From positions 124,001 to 188,000 of the forward strand of contig JBFMBK010000002.1 in the NCBI GenBank assembly GCA_040755295.1: a DNA stretch of 64,000 nucleotides. The letters are read 5' to 3'. A program made the position numbers and the translations under genes. The notes below the pieces were generated by a model. It did no database searches, was not told where the DNA came from, and saw only the letters and a list, made by a program, of their open reading frames with translations. Of the stretch, positions 56,720 to 64,000 are shown piece after piece (position 1 is the first letter of the stretch; each line of letters opens with the position of its first letter). This DNA is from Bacillota bacterium (lineage in GTDB: Bacteria; Bacillota; Desulfotomaculia; Desulfotomaculales; Ammonificaceae).

Positions 56720-56821
56720 ACTCGATTCCTCCCAAGCAAATACCATAAAAATCATAATCCATGGTTTTGCGGGCGTCAATGTCCCGGGGTTGACGGCCCG
56801 ACTGTATACGTTCCTGTTTAT

Positions 56822-57442
56822 TTATCGCCGGAGGGACAAAAAGAAAGAAACACCTGCGCCGAAAAGGTGCCTCAAATCTACGGAAGCGTTTACCTGCAAA
56901 GAGGTGCCGAACAGTGGAACGAAAAAGGACGGGTTCACGCTGACGTCGGCGGAGGTTTTAAGGATGGGGGAAAAACGGCCGAGCAGTATATCTATCGCCA
57001 TCCACAGCGTGCCGCAGGCGATACCCGTCGTACCGGGATCGCCGGTACCTAAAGAGGTATGCCACGCGAAACGCGTGATCTTCGCACGGCGCAGTAAATA
57101 CAAAACGGGTTGTTTGTAACGTCCCAGCCGCCGCGATATATATAGAAACAGGCGAAATAAGTCATTAAATCCTTCAAATAATATATGCCTCTCAGGGTCC
57201 TCTCCGGTGGTAACCTCAAATCGTATACCTGAAGCGCCCCCTTCGACGTCCGGTTTAATGGCCGGTTGAGCGATCCGGTACCTTAACAGACCCCAGAAAG
57301 CGGATGTCTCGAACATGAACCAGTCTTCATGCCCGCGGCGTCTGTACTCAATGCCTAAGCGCACTCTGCTAAAGGCAAGGAATAAAACCACTATGGTTAC
57401 AGATACAAGCGCTATTACAACCCACAAGAAACTCAGCACCAA
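56822..57442 (-). CDS. DUF2953 membrane protein (YtfI-like)
   Basis: 206 residues. One N-terminal membrane helix (about 3-23, LSFLWVVIALVSVTIVVLFLA) is followed by a charged inside or outside part with FLYISRRLGRYKQPVLYLLRR. The beta-rich end is FAWHTSLGTGDPGTTGIACG and NPSFFVPLFGTSLQVNASVD, the DUF2953 pattern. Such genes normally sit directly before ytfJ in spore formers and are thought to be spore-related. Here ytfJ is 32 kb away across the chemotaxis island, while trpS is 73 bp upstream. Confidence 0.8.
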   Translation of the reverse strand: MVLSFLWVVIALVSVTIVVLFLAFSRVRLGIEYRRRGHEDWFMFETSAFWGLLRYRIAQPAIKPDVEGGASGIRFEVTTGEDPERHILFEGFNDLFRLFLYISRRLGRYKQPVLYLLRRAKITRFAWHTSLGTGDPGTTGIACGTLWMAIDILLGRFSPILKTSADVSVNPSFFVPLFGTSLQVNASVDLRHLFGAGVSFFLSLRR

Positions 57443-57462
57443 CTCGACGTTAGTATTTTCAG

Positions 57463-57483
57463 CCTAACCCGGACAAGCCGGAA
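57463..57483. repeat. Third copy of the ~21-bp dispersed repeat
   Basis: CCTAACCCGG followed by ACAAGCCGGAA, matching the two copies at 1561-1664. It lies in the short gap between trpS and DUF2953. Confidence 0.6.
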
Positions 57484-57515
57484 TAAAAAGATTGAATCCC
57501 CACCGCCTTAAGCGC

Positions 57516-58487
57516 CTAAATACCTAAAGCCGCCCGCGCCTTTCCCAGGGTATCCGCCGCTACCCGCTGCGCCTTTATCCGTCCCTCGTGCAGCACTTCC
57601 TCGACGTAGCCTTTGCGCGCCGTCAGCGCCGCCCGCCGCTCGCGAACAGGCCCCAGGACACCTTCCGTAAGTTGAAACAGACGCTTTTTACAGGGGACGC
57701 ATCCTATCTTACCGGCGCGGCATTCGGCCTCGATCCCGGCCACTTCGGTGTTGTAGATGGCGTGGTATTTGAACACGGTGCAGACCTCCGGGTGGCCGAG
57801 ATCGTCCTTACGAATACGGGCCGGATCGGTAACCATCAGGTTTGTCAATCGACCTATCTCATCGGTGGCAGCCGTCAGGGGAATCTCGTTATGGTAGCTT
57901 TTACTCATTTTCTGCCCGTCTATTCCCGGGACCAGCTTGATTTCCGCCAAAATCCCCTGCGGTTCCGGAAACACCGGGGCGTAAAGGTGATTGAACCTCC
58001 GCGCCACCTCCCGGCAGAGCTCGATGTGCGGCAGTTGATCCTCACCGACGGGCACCCCGTCCGCGAGGTAAATCAATATGTCGGCGGCCTGTAAGAGCGG
58101 GTATCCGAGGAATCCGTATGTGGTGATGTCCTTTCCCTGCTCCGCAAGCTTGCGCACCTGGTCCTTGTAAGTAGGCACCCTTTCCAGCCAGGAAAGCGGG
58201 GTGAACATCGAAAAAATAAGGTGCAGTTCGGCGTGCTCCGGTATGTCGGACTGAACGAAAACCACGCTCTTCTCCGGATCTATCCCGACCGCCAGCCAGT
58301 CCGCCACCATCTCGCGTATGAAACCCTTGATGTCGCCCGGATTCTCGAACTCGGTGGTCAGAGCGTGCCAGTCGGCGACAAAGAAGAAGCAATCGTTATT
58401 CTCCTGCAGTCTCAGCCAGTTTTCCAAAACGCTGAGATGCCCGAGATGCAGACGCCCAGTCGGACGCATGCCGCTAAGAATCCTCAA
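57516..58487 (-). CDS. trpS: Tryptophanyl-tRNA synthetase
   Basis: Charges tRNA-Trp with tryptophan. A class I synthetase of 323 residues (B. subtilis 330). It has the ATP motif GRLHLGHLSVLENW near the N-terminus, the signature KMSKSYHNEIPL, and LLQAADILIYLADGVPVGEDQ in the catalytic core. The frame is open to 58541, but TTG 58487 is chosen: GGAGGAG lies about 6 bases before it and the family begins at RILSGMRPTG. I saw no T-box leader upstream; the gap holds heptad repeats instead. Confidence 0.95.
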   Translation of the reverse strand: MRILSGMRPTGRLHLGHLSVLENWLRLQENNDCFFFVADWHALTTEFENPGDIKGFIREMVADWLAVGIDPEKSVVFVQSDIPEHAELHLIFSMFTPLSWLERVPTYKDQVRKLAEQGKDITTYGFLGYPLLQAADILIYLADGVPVGEDQLPHIELCREVARRFNHLYAPVFPEPQGILAEIKLVPGIDGQKMSKSYHNEIPLTAATDEIGRLTNLMVTDPARIRKDDLGHPEVCTVFKYHAIYNTEVAGIEAECRAGKIGCVPCKKRLFQLTEGVLGPVRERRAALTARKGYVEEVLHEGRIKAQRVAADTLGKARAALGI

Positions 58488-58582
58488 AAGATCTCCTCCC
58501 TCTGAAAATAGAATCAACCGCCAAGGCGCCAAGGACGCCATGAATCAAGAAAATAAATACCGGATAACAGGTAAATGCCCTT

Positions 58583-58712
58583 TTAGTAGTCGGTAGTTAG
58601 TAGTTAGTAGTTAGAATAAAGAAACCACTTTGTATTCTGACTCCTGTATTCTATATTCTACCTTCTATATTCTACAGTCTACCTTCCGGATTCTATCTTC
58701 TACCTTCTCACA
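58583..58712. repeat. Heptad tract upstream of trpS
   Basis: TAGTAGT, CGGTAGT, TAGTAGT, TAGTAGT, TAGAATA at 58584-58618. From 58633 come TATTCTG, ACTCCTG, TATTCTA twice, CCTTCTA, TATTCTA, CAGTCTA, CCTTCCG, GATTCTA, TCTTCTA, CCTTCTC, in strict 7-bp phase for 77 bp. Before it, near 58513-58545, is a GCCAAGG-type imperfect repeat. It fills the gap between the M50 gene and trpS. Confidence 0.9.
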
Positions 58713-58717
58713 CTCTT

Positions 58718-59371
58718 TCAAATTATCGTTGTCCCGGCACCAAAATTAATCAGAAGACGGGCAAGCGGTACAACAAGATGTTCACCTATCCAGCCAATCA
58801 TCCCGGTGAATATCAGGAGCAAAAGTATAAGCATCCCGTACTGTTCAAGCTGAACCATCCACTCCTGCCGCCCCGGGACAAGCCCTGCCAGTACCTTTGA
58901 TCCGTCCAGCGGCGGTACCGGGATGAGGTTGAAAATCGCCAGAAAAATGTTTATAAGGATTATCTGCACCAGAATGTAAACCACCTCTTGCGTCGCCGCG
59001 CCCCAAACCCTTAGCAGCAACGCCGCAGCCACCGCCACAACAACGTTTGCCAGCGGCCCGGCAAGCGATACCAGGATCAATCCACGACGCCGGTCCCGGA
59101 AGTTGTACGGGTTTATCGGCACGGGTTTAGCCCAGCCGAATACAAACCTGCTCCCGGAAAACAACAGCAGTGCCGGGACCAGAAGGGTTCCCACAGGGTC
59201 GACGTGCGCCAGCGGGTTAAACGTCAACCGCCCGGCGTGACGCGCCGTGGGGTCGCCGATCTTATCCGCCGCCCACCCGTGCGCGAATTCGTGGAACGTG
59301 ATGCCCACTACAAATGCAATCACCAGCGCGACCCCGTCTAAAATCGCACCACTGTCAATCACGGGTGCCAC
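58718..59371 (-). CDS. Site-2 protease family (M50) membrane metalloprotease
   Basis: 217 residues, mostly hydrophobic. The zinc motif HEFAH lies in VVGITFHEFAHGWAADKIGD and the second zinc ligand in NLIPVPPLDGSKVL; both are complete, so it should be an active intramembrane protease of the small YwhC/YdhC-like group without PDZ domain. Substrate unknown. GTG 59371 lies within the end of the upstream gene (17-bp overlap); the next GTG (59362) has GAGAGGGG 8 bases upstream and could be the true start. Confidence 0.9.
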   Translation of the reverse strand: MAPVIDSGAILDGVALVIAFVVGITFHEFAHGWAADKIGDPTARHAGRLTFNPLAHVDPVGTLLVPALLLFSGSRFVFGWAKPVPINPYNFRDRRRGLILVSLAGPLANVVVAVAAALLLRVWGAATQEVVYILVQIILINIFLAIFNLIPVPPLDGSKVLAGLVPGRQEWMVQLEQYGMLILLLLIFTGMIGWIGEHLVVPLARLLINFGAGTTII

Positions 59372-61997
59372 CCCTCTCTTCCCCCGCCTTTGTTGACAGG
59401 TATTCCCGGGCGAAGGCCAGTTCGTCCTCGCGGTTCAAGAGCAACCCGTCCAGCCTCGCCCGCCATACCGCGTCAAGCACTTCACGGTACAAAGGGCCGG
59501 GAGGGTAACCCATTCCCTTAATATCCTTACCCGTCAACCGGGGTTTATTATTAATCACCGTTATCAGCACTTCCCGGAAACGGTCCTGGTGGCCTTCCTC
59601 GCTTAACAGAACAAAAAGGAGCGGGTATGCCTCGCGGGGAAGTTCCAACACCGCACGGGCCAGTGAACTTATACGCGCAGGTTCCCGCACCGCCAGCTTA
59701 CCGAGTGCGTCGTGCCAGTAGCGAAGCGCTGTTATGACCTTTTCGTTGGTGTTCCGCCCGAAGCGGTACTGTTCGCACAGCGCCTGTGCGGAAGGTTCGT
59801 TGGTCCAGTGCACCGCAGCGATGAAGTAGCTCAGCCACCTTTCTCCGAACACCACACCCCACGACTCGATCGTTTTAATCGCCTGGGGCAGATAGGTCAG
59901 GACCGCTTCAACCTCCCAGTGGCTCGCCACCGGAAAGACGTAAGGCCAGATGCCCAGTTCCGCGTAGCGCCCGAGCAACCGCGAGGCGCAGTCCATATCC
60001 AGGCAGGACCGAACGTCCTTCCAGAGCAGTTCAGGTTGGACCCTGCTTAACACCCCTTCGCGTACCGCGTCGCGCAAAAGCCTCAGCGTCTGCCTCTCCA
60101 GCTGCATGTTTGAGCTCTCGGCAAGCCGCACCGCCCTAAGAATCCGGAGCGGCTCTTCCATAAAGCTGCGGCTGTGGAGCACCCGGACCAGACCGTACTG
60201 AAGGTCGTCCCTTCCACCGAAATAATCGATAATCAACCCGAACCTCTCCGGGTTCAACTCCACGGCAAGAGCGTTGACCGTAAAATCCTGCCGGTAAAGC
60301 TCCTGGCGCAGGGAGGTGTCTTCTAATTTTACTCCGAGCGCATACTCGAAAAAGTCCGGGCGCGCTTCCACCACTTTACACTTGCTTCCGTCCGGAAAGC
60401 TCACGGCGGCCGCGGTAACCTTTGGATTTATCCTTAAATGGACGCCGAACTCCTCAGCCAATTCTGAAACCAATTTGAGGGCGTCACTTTCCACGATCAC
60501 CGTAACGTCCCGCCGCTGAAACCCCATCAGCAAATCCCGGACCGCTTCGCCGGAGAGGTAGGCTGCAGTTCCCGCCTGTGCGGCCAGAACCCCGGCCCGC
60601 TCGAGAAAGGCCAAAGTCACAGCGGGTACGCCCGTCCGGATTAAAGCGGCGATATTACGGCGCCCGGTCTGGGTTGCCGTCGCCGCGTACAGAAGGTTAA
60701 ACTGCGGCTTGAAATCGCGATGCAGTGTTCTTAATATATCGGTGCGGGAGATGATGCCTGCAAGGCGACCGCCTTCTACAACCGGCAGCCTTCCGATATT
60801 GTGCTCGATCATACTGGTCTGCGCCTCGGTAACCGGAAGGTAGGGTTCTACGGTCACCACCTGGTTGCTCATAAAAGCCTTTACCGGCGCGTGACCCAAT
60901 CCGTTGCGTTGGGCTTTTTCCACGTCACGGCGCGAGATTATCCCCACAAGCTGCCCCTCCCGGACCACCGGAAGGCCGCTGTGGCCGTAACGCAGCATCA
61001 CCTGGCCCGCTTCCGACACGCTGGTCTCGGCCCCGACGGTTTTGACCGGTATGCTCATGATTTCCGCAACCGTAAGCGGTGCGCGAATGGTGTTCTGCAG
61101 CACGGGTATAAGCTCTTTTACCACCTGCTCCAGCACGGCCCCTTTAAGCGTAGCCGAAGCCGCCGCGGGGTGCCCGCCGCCGCCGAAGTGCTGCAGGACC
61201 ATCCTTACATCAACCTCCGGCAGCGCGGACCGTGCGATGATGTACACCCGGCCTTCCATCTCTACAACGTTGAACACCGCATCGAGTTGTTCGATCTCGG
61301 CCAGTTTATGGGTGAGAAGCGCAAGACCCTCAAAGAACTCTCCGGTGCGTGCCATGGTCACCAGGACCTTCACGCCGTTGATAAAGTGACGTTCCGCATT
61401 TATAATAAGTTCTTTTAACAGTTCCTTTTGTTCATCGGAAAGTGGGCGGCCCAGGAAGTTCGCCACCACCATGAGGTTGGCGCCGTTGGCGATCAGGTAC
61501 TCCACCGCCGCAACATCCCGGCAGGTGGTGCTGGGATATAGCAGACTCCCGGTGTCCTCATAAATCCCGAGCGCAAAGATCGTAGCCTCGAACGGGGTGA
61601 CCTCCAGTCCGGCTTCCTTAATTCTTTCCACCAGCAGGGTTGTGGTCGCCCCCACAACCGAAACCACCTCGAGCGTGCCGCGGGCGTCGCCCTCGTCCAC
61701 GGGGTGGTGGTCGTAAATGTGAACCTCCACGTCCGAGCGATCGAGAAGCGCGCTCAGTAAACCTATGCGCCGGGGATTGCGCGTGTCAACCATAATGAGC
61801 CGGCGGATTGCGTTGAGGTTGATGTTCTTGGGGTCTTCTATGCGCAGGACGTCCCGGTGGAGGGCAAGAAACTCCTCGACGCCGCGACTGGCTTTGCCCG
61901 GCAGCACAAGGTGCGCGCCCGGATAAAGCTTCTTTGCCGCTACAGTTGACGCCAGACCGTCAAAATCCGTTATCAGGTGCGTGGTGATAATTTCCAT
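59355..61997 (-). CDS. DHH-CBS-CBS-tRNA nucleotidyltransferase-like fusion
   Basis: 880 residues, four parts in order. Residues 1-300 are a DHH/DHHA1 phosphoesterase (LITDFDGLASTVAAKKL, IYDHHPVDEGDA, HFGGGGHPAAA). Residues 310-430 are a CBS pair (HSGLPVVREGQLVGIISRRD; IGRLPVVEGGRLAGIISRTD). From about 475 comes a class II nucleotidyltransferase head (AAYLSGEAVRDLLMGFQRRD) with its RNA-binding part (YRQDFTVNALAVEL, EEPLRILRAVRLAE). The usual catalytic DxD reads DVT here, and the Gly pair reads GE, so CCA or poly(A) addition may be lost or altered. It overlaps lysA by 25 bp and the M50 gene by 17 bp. Confidence 0.9.
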   Translation of the reverse strand: MEIITTHLITDFDGLASTVAAKKLYPGAHLVLPGKASRGVEEFLALHRDVLRIEDPKNINLNAIRRLIMVDTRNPRRIGLLSALLDRSDVEVHIYDHHPVDEGDARGTLEVVSVVGATTTLLVERIKEAGLEVTPFEATIFALGIYEDTGSLLYPSTTCRDVAAVEYLIANGANLMVVANFLGRPLSDEQKELLKELIINAERHFINGVKVLVTMARTGEFFEGLALLTHKLAEIEQLDAVFNVVEMEGRVYIIARSALPEVDVRMVLQHFGGGGHPAAASATLKGAVLEQVVKELIPVLQNTIRAPLTVAEIMSIPVKTVGAETSVSEAGQVMLRYGHSGLPVVREGQLVGIISRRDVEKAQRNGLGHAPVKAFMSNQVVTVEPYLPVTEAQTSMIEHNIGRLPVVEGGRLAGIISRTDILRTLHRDFKPQFNLLYAATATQTGRRNIAALIRTGVPAVTLAFLERAGVLAAQAGTAAYLSGEAVRDLLMGFQRRDVTVIVESDALKLVSELAEEFGVHLRINPKVTAAAVSFPDGSKCKVVEARPDFFEYALGVKLEDTSLRQELYRQDFTVNALAVELNPERFGLIIDYFGGRDDLQYGLVRVLHSRSFMEEPLRILRAVRLAESSNMQLERQTLRLLRDAVREGVLSRVQPELLWKDVRSCLDMDCASRLLGRYAELGIWPYVFPVASHWEVEAVLTYLPQAIKTIESWGVVFGERWLSYFIAAVHWTNEPSAQALCEQYRFGRNTNEKVITALRYWHDALGKLAVREPARISSLARAVLELPREAYPLLFVLLSEEGHQDRFREVLITVINNKPRLTGKDIKGMGYPPGPLYREVLDAVWRARLDGLLLNREDELAFAREYLSTKAGEERGGTRD

Positions 61998-63295
61998 AAA
62001 GACTCCGGCACTCTGTCGTTGCGCACGAGATCCTCGTAGCTTTCCCGCGCCACAATGATTTCGGCCTTTTCGTCCTTGACGAGTACCATCGCCGGTCGTG
62101 GCAGGCGGTTGTAATTCATAGACATTGTATAGTTATAAGCGCCGGTTGCCGGTATCAGCAGGAGGTCGCCGGTTTCGGGGCAAGGAAGGTGCGCGGTTTG
62201 TATAAGGACGTCCCCCGACTCGCAGCACTTGCCGGCGACGGTGACGGCAACGGCGGAGTTATCTTTTATTCTGGCGGCGAGCACCGCCTCATACTGCGCC
62301 TGGTAAAGCGCCGGCCGCGGGTTGTCGCCCATCCCGCCGTCCACCGCAACGTAACGCCGGACACCGGGAATCTCCTTAACCACACCCACCGTATACAGCG
62401 TGCTGCCCGCAGGCCCTGCAATAGATCGGCCGGGCTCGACAACCACGCGCGGCAGGGGCATTCCCAACAGTGCACAGGTATCCCTGACGGCGCCGGTGAT
62501 CGCCTGCGCGTAATCCTCGATAAGCGGTGGGTCGTCACCGCTGACGTAATATATTCCCAGACCTCCACCCAGATCCAGCTCTTCAGGAAGCCAACCGGTG
62601 GAATCCCGAACTTCGGATGCAAACCCCAGTATAACCCGCGCCGCCTCCCGAAAAGGCTCGAGGTCGAAGATCTGCGATCCGATATGACAGTGGAGCCCCA
62701 CCAACTTGACGTTGTGCGAATCCATTGTCCGCCGTACTCCTTTCAGCGCCTGTCCCGTGGAGATCGGCAGCCCGAACTTCGAATCGATCTGTCCGGTCCG
62801 TATGTAATCGTGGGTATGGGCCTCAATGCCAGGCGTAATCCGCAACAGCACCTCCGGCCGCGCCCCCTCTTCCCCGGCCACGCGGTCAAGGATGTGAAGT
62901 TCGTCAAGGCTGTCGACCACGAACCTTCCTACACCGGCGCAGATTCCCTGCCGTATCTCATCCTCCGACTTGTTGTTGCCGTGGAAGTAGATCCGCTCAG
63001 CGGGAAAACGGGCGGAAAGCGCCGTGTAAAGCTCTCCGCCCGATACCACGTCCAGGTAAAGACTCTCTTCGTCTATCATCCGGCATATGGCGGCGCACAT
63101 CAGTGCCTTGCCGGCGTAAACCACCCTGTTATCAGGACCGAACGCCGCACGATAACGCCGGCAGTTTTCGCGAAAAAGGGCTTCGTCGATTACATAAAGC
63201 GGTGTTCCAAACTCCTTCGCCAGATCGAGAGTGGAAACCCCGCCAACCTCAAGATGCCCTTCTTCGTTAATACGCATCGTGCCCCGTAAACGCAT
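61973..63295 (-). CDS. lysA: Diaminopimelate decarboxylase
   Basis: Last step of lysine synthesis: removes CO2 from meso-diaminopimelate. 440 residues, PLP-barrel type. Motifs are the PLP lysine in VVYAGKALMCAA, LDVVSGGELYTAL, IYFHGNNKSEDEI, GLHCHIGSQIFD, VVEPGRSIAGPAG and the substrate-site CCESGDVL. ATG 63295 has GGTGGAG 6 bases before it, 3 bp after the stop of the TrpB-like gene, indicating one transcript. It overlaps the nucleotidyltransferase fusion by 25 bp. Confidence 0.96.
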   Translation of the reverse strand: MRLRGTMRINEEGHLEVGGVSTLDLAKEFGTPLYVIDEALFRENCRRYRAAFGPDNRVVYAGKALMCAAICRMIDEESLYLDVVSGGELYTALSARFPAERIYFHGNNKSEDEIRQGICAGVGRFVVDSLDELHILDRVAGEEGARPEVLLRITPGIEAHTHDYIRTGQIDSKFGLPISTGQALKGVRRTMDSHNVKLVGLHCHIGSQIFDLEPFREAARVILGFASEVRDSTGWLPEELDLGGGLGIYYVSGDDPPLIEDYAQAITGAVRDTCALLGMPLPRVVVEPGRSIAGPAGSTLYTVGVVKEIPGVRRYVAVDGGMGDNPRPALYQAQYEAVLAARIKDNSAVAVTVAGKCCESGDVLIQTAHLPCPETGDLLLIPATGAYNYTMSMNYNRLPRPAMVLVKDEKAEIIVARESYEDLVRNDRVPESLWKLSPRT

Positions 63296-63298
63296 CTG

Positions 63299-64000
63299 TT
63301 ACTCCACCTTGGGTAACTTCGACAGCGCCTGACGAAGTTCTTCCTCCGGTAAGATATAGTCCTCGATTTGCCCCGCAAGGTAGTCGTCATAAGCCCCCAG
63401 GTCAAAATGGCCGTGGCCGCTGAGGTTGAAAAGCACAACCCGCGACTCGCCCGCCTCCCGGGCTGCCAGCGCCTCGTCGATCGCGCACCTGATGGCGTGC
63501 GCCGACTCCGGCGCCGGAACAATCGCTTCCGCGTGTGCAAACTGCACCGCGGCATCGAAAATCTGCTTCTGTTTGTAAGCCCGCGCCTCGACGAAACCGT
63601 CCGCAACCACCTGGCAAAGCAATGGCGCGTCTCCGTGATAACGAAGCCCTCCGGCGTGAATCGCTGCCGGCATGAAGTCCTTCCCGAGGGTATACATGTA
63701 AACGAGCGGCGTCAACCCCGCCACATCGCCGAAATCGTAGGCATGAAGTCCCCGCGTTAACGTGGGACACGCGGTGGGCTCGACCGCTACGTAGCGCGTC
63801 TTCGCTCCCTTGGTAAAATTATCGTGTAAGAACGGGAAACAGAATCCACCGTAGTTGGACCCGCCGCCCACGCAGCCGATGACCACATCCGGCGCCTCAC
63901 CGGCCTTTTCCATCTGCGCCTTCGCTTCAAGGCCGACCACCGTCTGGTGTAAAAGCACATGATTCAGCACGCTGCCGAGCGAGTAGTTGGTATCCCCATG
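63299..64000 (-). CDS. TrpB2-type tryptophan synthase beta-like protein, N-terminus outside window
   Basis: The last 233 residues of a PLP enzyme. The frame is open to the window edge and begins [20 protein letters not shown]. The PLP phosphate loop is [14 protein letters not shown] and the end has [20 protein letters not shown]. The form YALGSVLNH.LLHQTV.GLE and the C-terminal SGHGHFDL are those of the TrpB2 branch, which often occurs without trpA and may salvage indole or use other substrates. Whether it is the only tryptophan synthase cannot be seen here. It lies 3 bp before lysA. Confidence 0.9.
   Translation of the reverse strand, partial: HGDTNYSLGSVLNHVLLHQTVVGLEAKAQMEKAGEAPDVVIGCVGGGSNYGGFCFPFLHDNFTKGAKTRYVAVEPTACPTLTRGLHAYDFGDVAGLTPLVYMYTLGKDFMPAAIHAGGLRYHGDAPLLCQVVADGFVEARAYKQKQIFDAAVQFAHAEAIVPAPESAHAIRCAIDEALAAREAGESRVVLFNLSGHGHFDLGAYDDYLAGQIEDYILPEEELRQALSKLPKVE

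Noticed and set aside
58488-58717. T-box or TRAP target upstream of trpS
   Set aside because: No T-box sequence was found. The TAG-rich array lies on the plus strand, whereas trpS is transcribed from the minus strand, so its RNA carries CUA instead.

Overview
The window is from a spore-forming, moderately high-GC member of the Clostridia, most likely of the Desulfotomaculum/Pelotomaculum (Peptococcaceae) kind. This rests on the spore genes spmA, spmB and ytfJ, a sigI/rsgI pair, the Firmicutes order dnaE-accD-accA-pfkA-pyk, a TRAP (mtrB) gene, a B12-dependent ribonucleotide reductase and a large Clostridia-style chemotaxis set (cheD, cheX, many MCPs). The genus is inferred from gene content; no 16S gene or other decisive marker is present.

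Layout. 1-24.7 kb is mainly housekeeping on the minus strand: nrdJ (3' end outside the window), rsgI-sigI, a DedA protein, pyk, pfkA, accA, accD, a DUF2007-type protein, mtrB, dnaE, trmL and a CoA-binding protein. A small plus-strand group follows (DUF4912 protein, GH57 branching enzyme). Next come a divergent c-di-GMP pair (HD-GYP / CBS-GGDEF), aroH, rluB, a CBS protein, spmA-spmB and ytfJ. 24.9-48.5 kb is one chemotaxis island on the minus strand: cheB, cheR, five MCPs, three cheW, cheA, two cheX-type genes plus a cheX relic, cheY and cheD. No flagellar gene is visible. 48.6-56.2 kb holds two-component genes, several visibly broken: a frameshifted receiver, an intact NarL-type regulator, a MEDS-PAS histidine kinase cut by an in-frame TAA, and a CHASE-like/PAS hybrid kinase split by a one-base frameshift. 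56.4-64 kb returns to housekeeping: an Mth938-like protein, DUF2953, trpS, an M50 protease, a DHH-CBS-CBS-nucleotidyltransferase fusion, lysA and a TrpB2-type gene cut by the window end.

How the genes work together. The island encodes a complete excitation and adaptation set (MCP-CheW-CheA-CheY, CheR/CheB/CheD, CheX phosphatases). Four MCPs carry PAS domains with a fixed four-cysteine cluster, suggesting redox or metal sensing. All five MCPs end in an aromatic tail resembling a CheR tether.

Most striking outside the genes is a family of intergenic tracts built from degenerate units repeating every 7 bp. They occur at about a dozen places, mostly in the housekeeping parts, with a different word at each site but strict 7-bp phase over up to about 110 bp. 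Other notable points are a 1.42-kb near-identical repeat covering the 3' parts of two neighbouring MCP genes, an aroH gene whose only sensible start codon is ATT, and a tRNA nucleotidyltransferase-like domain whose catalytic DxD reads DVT.
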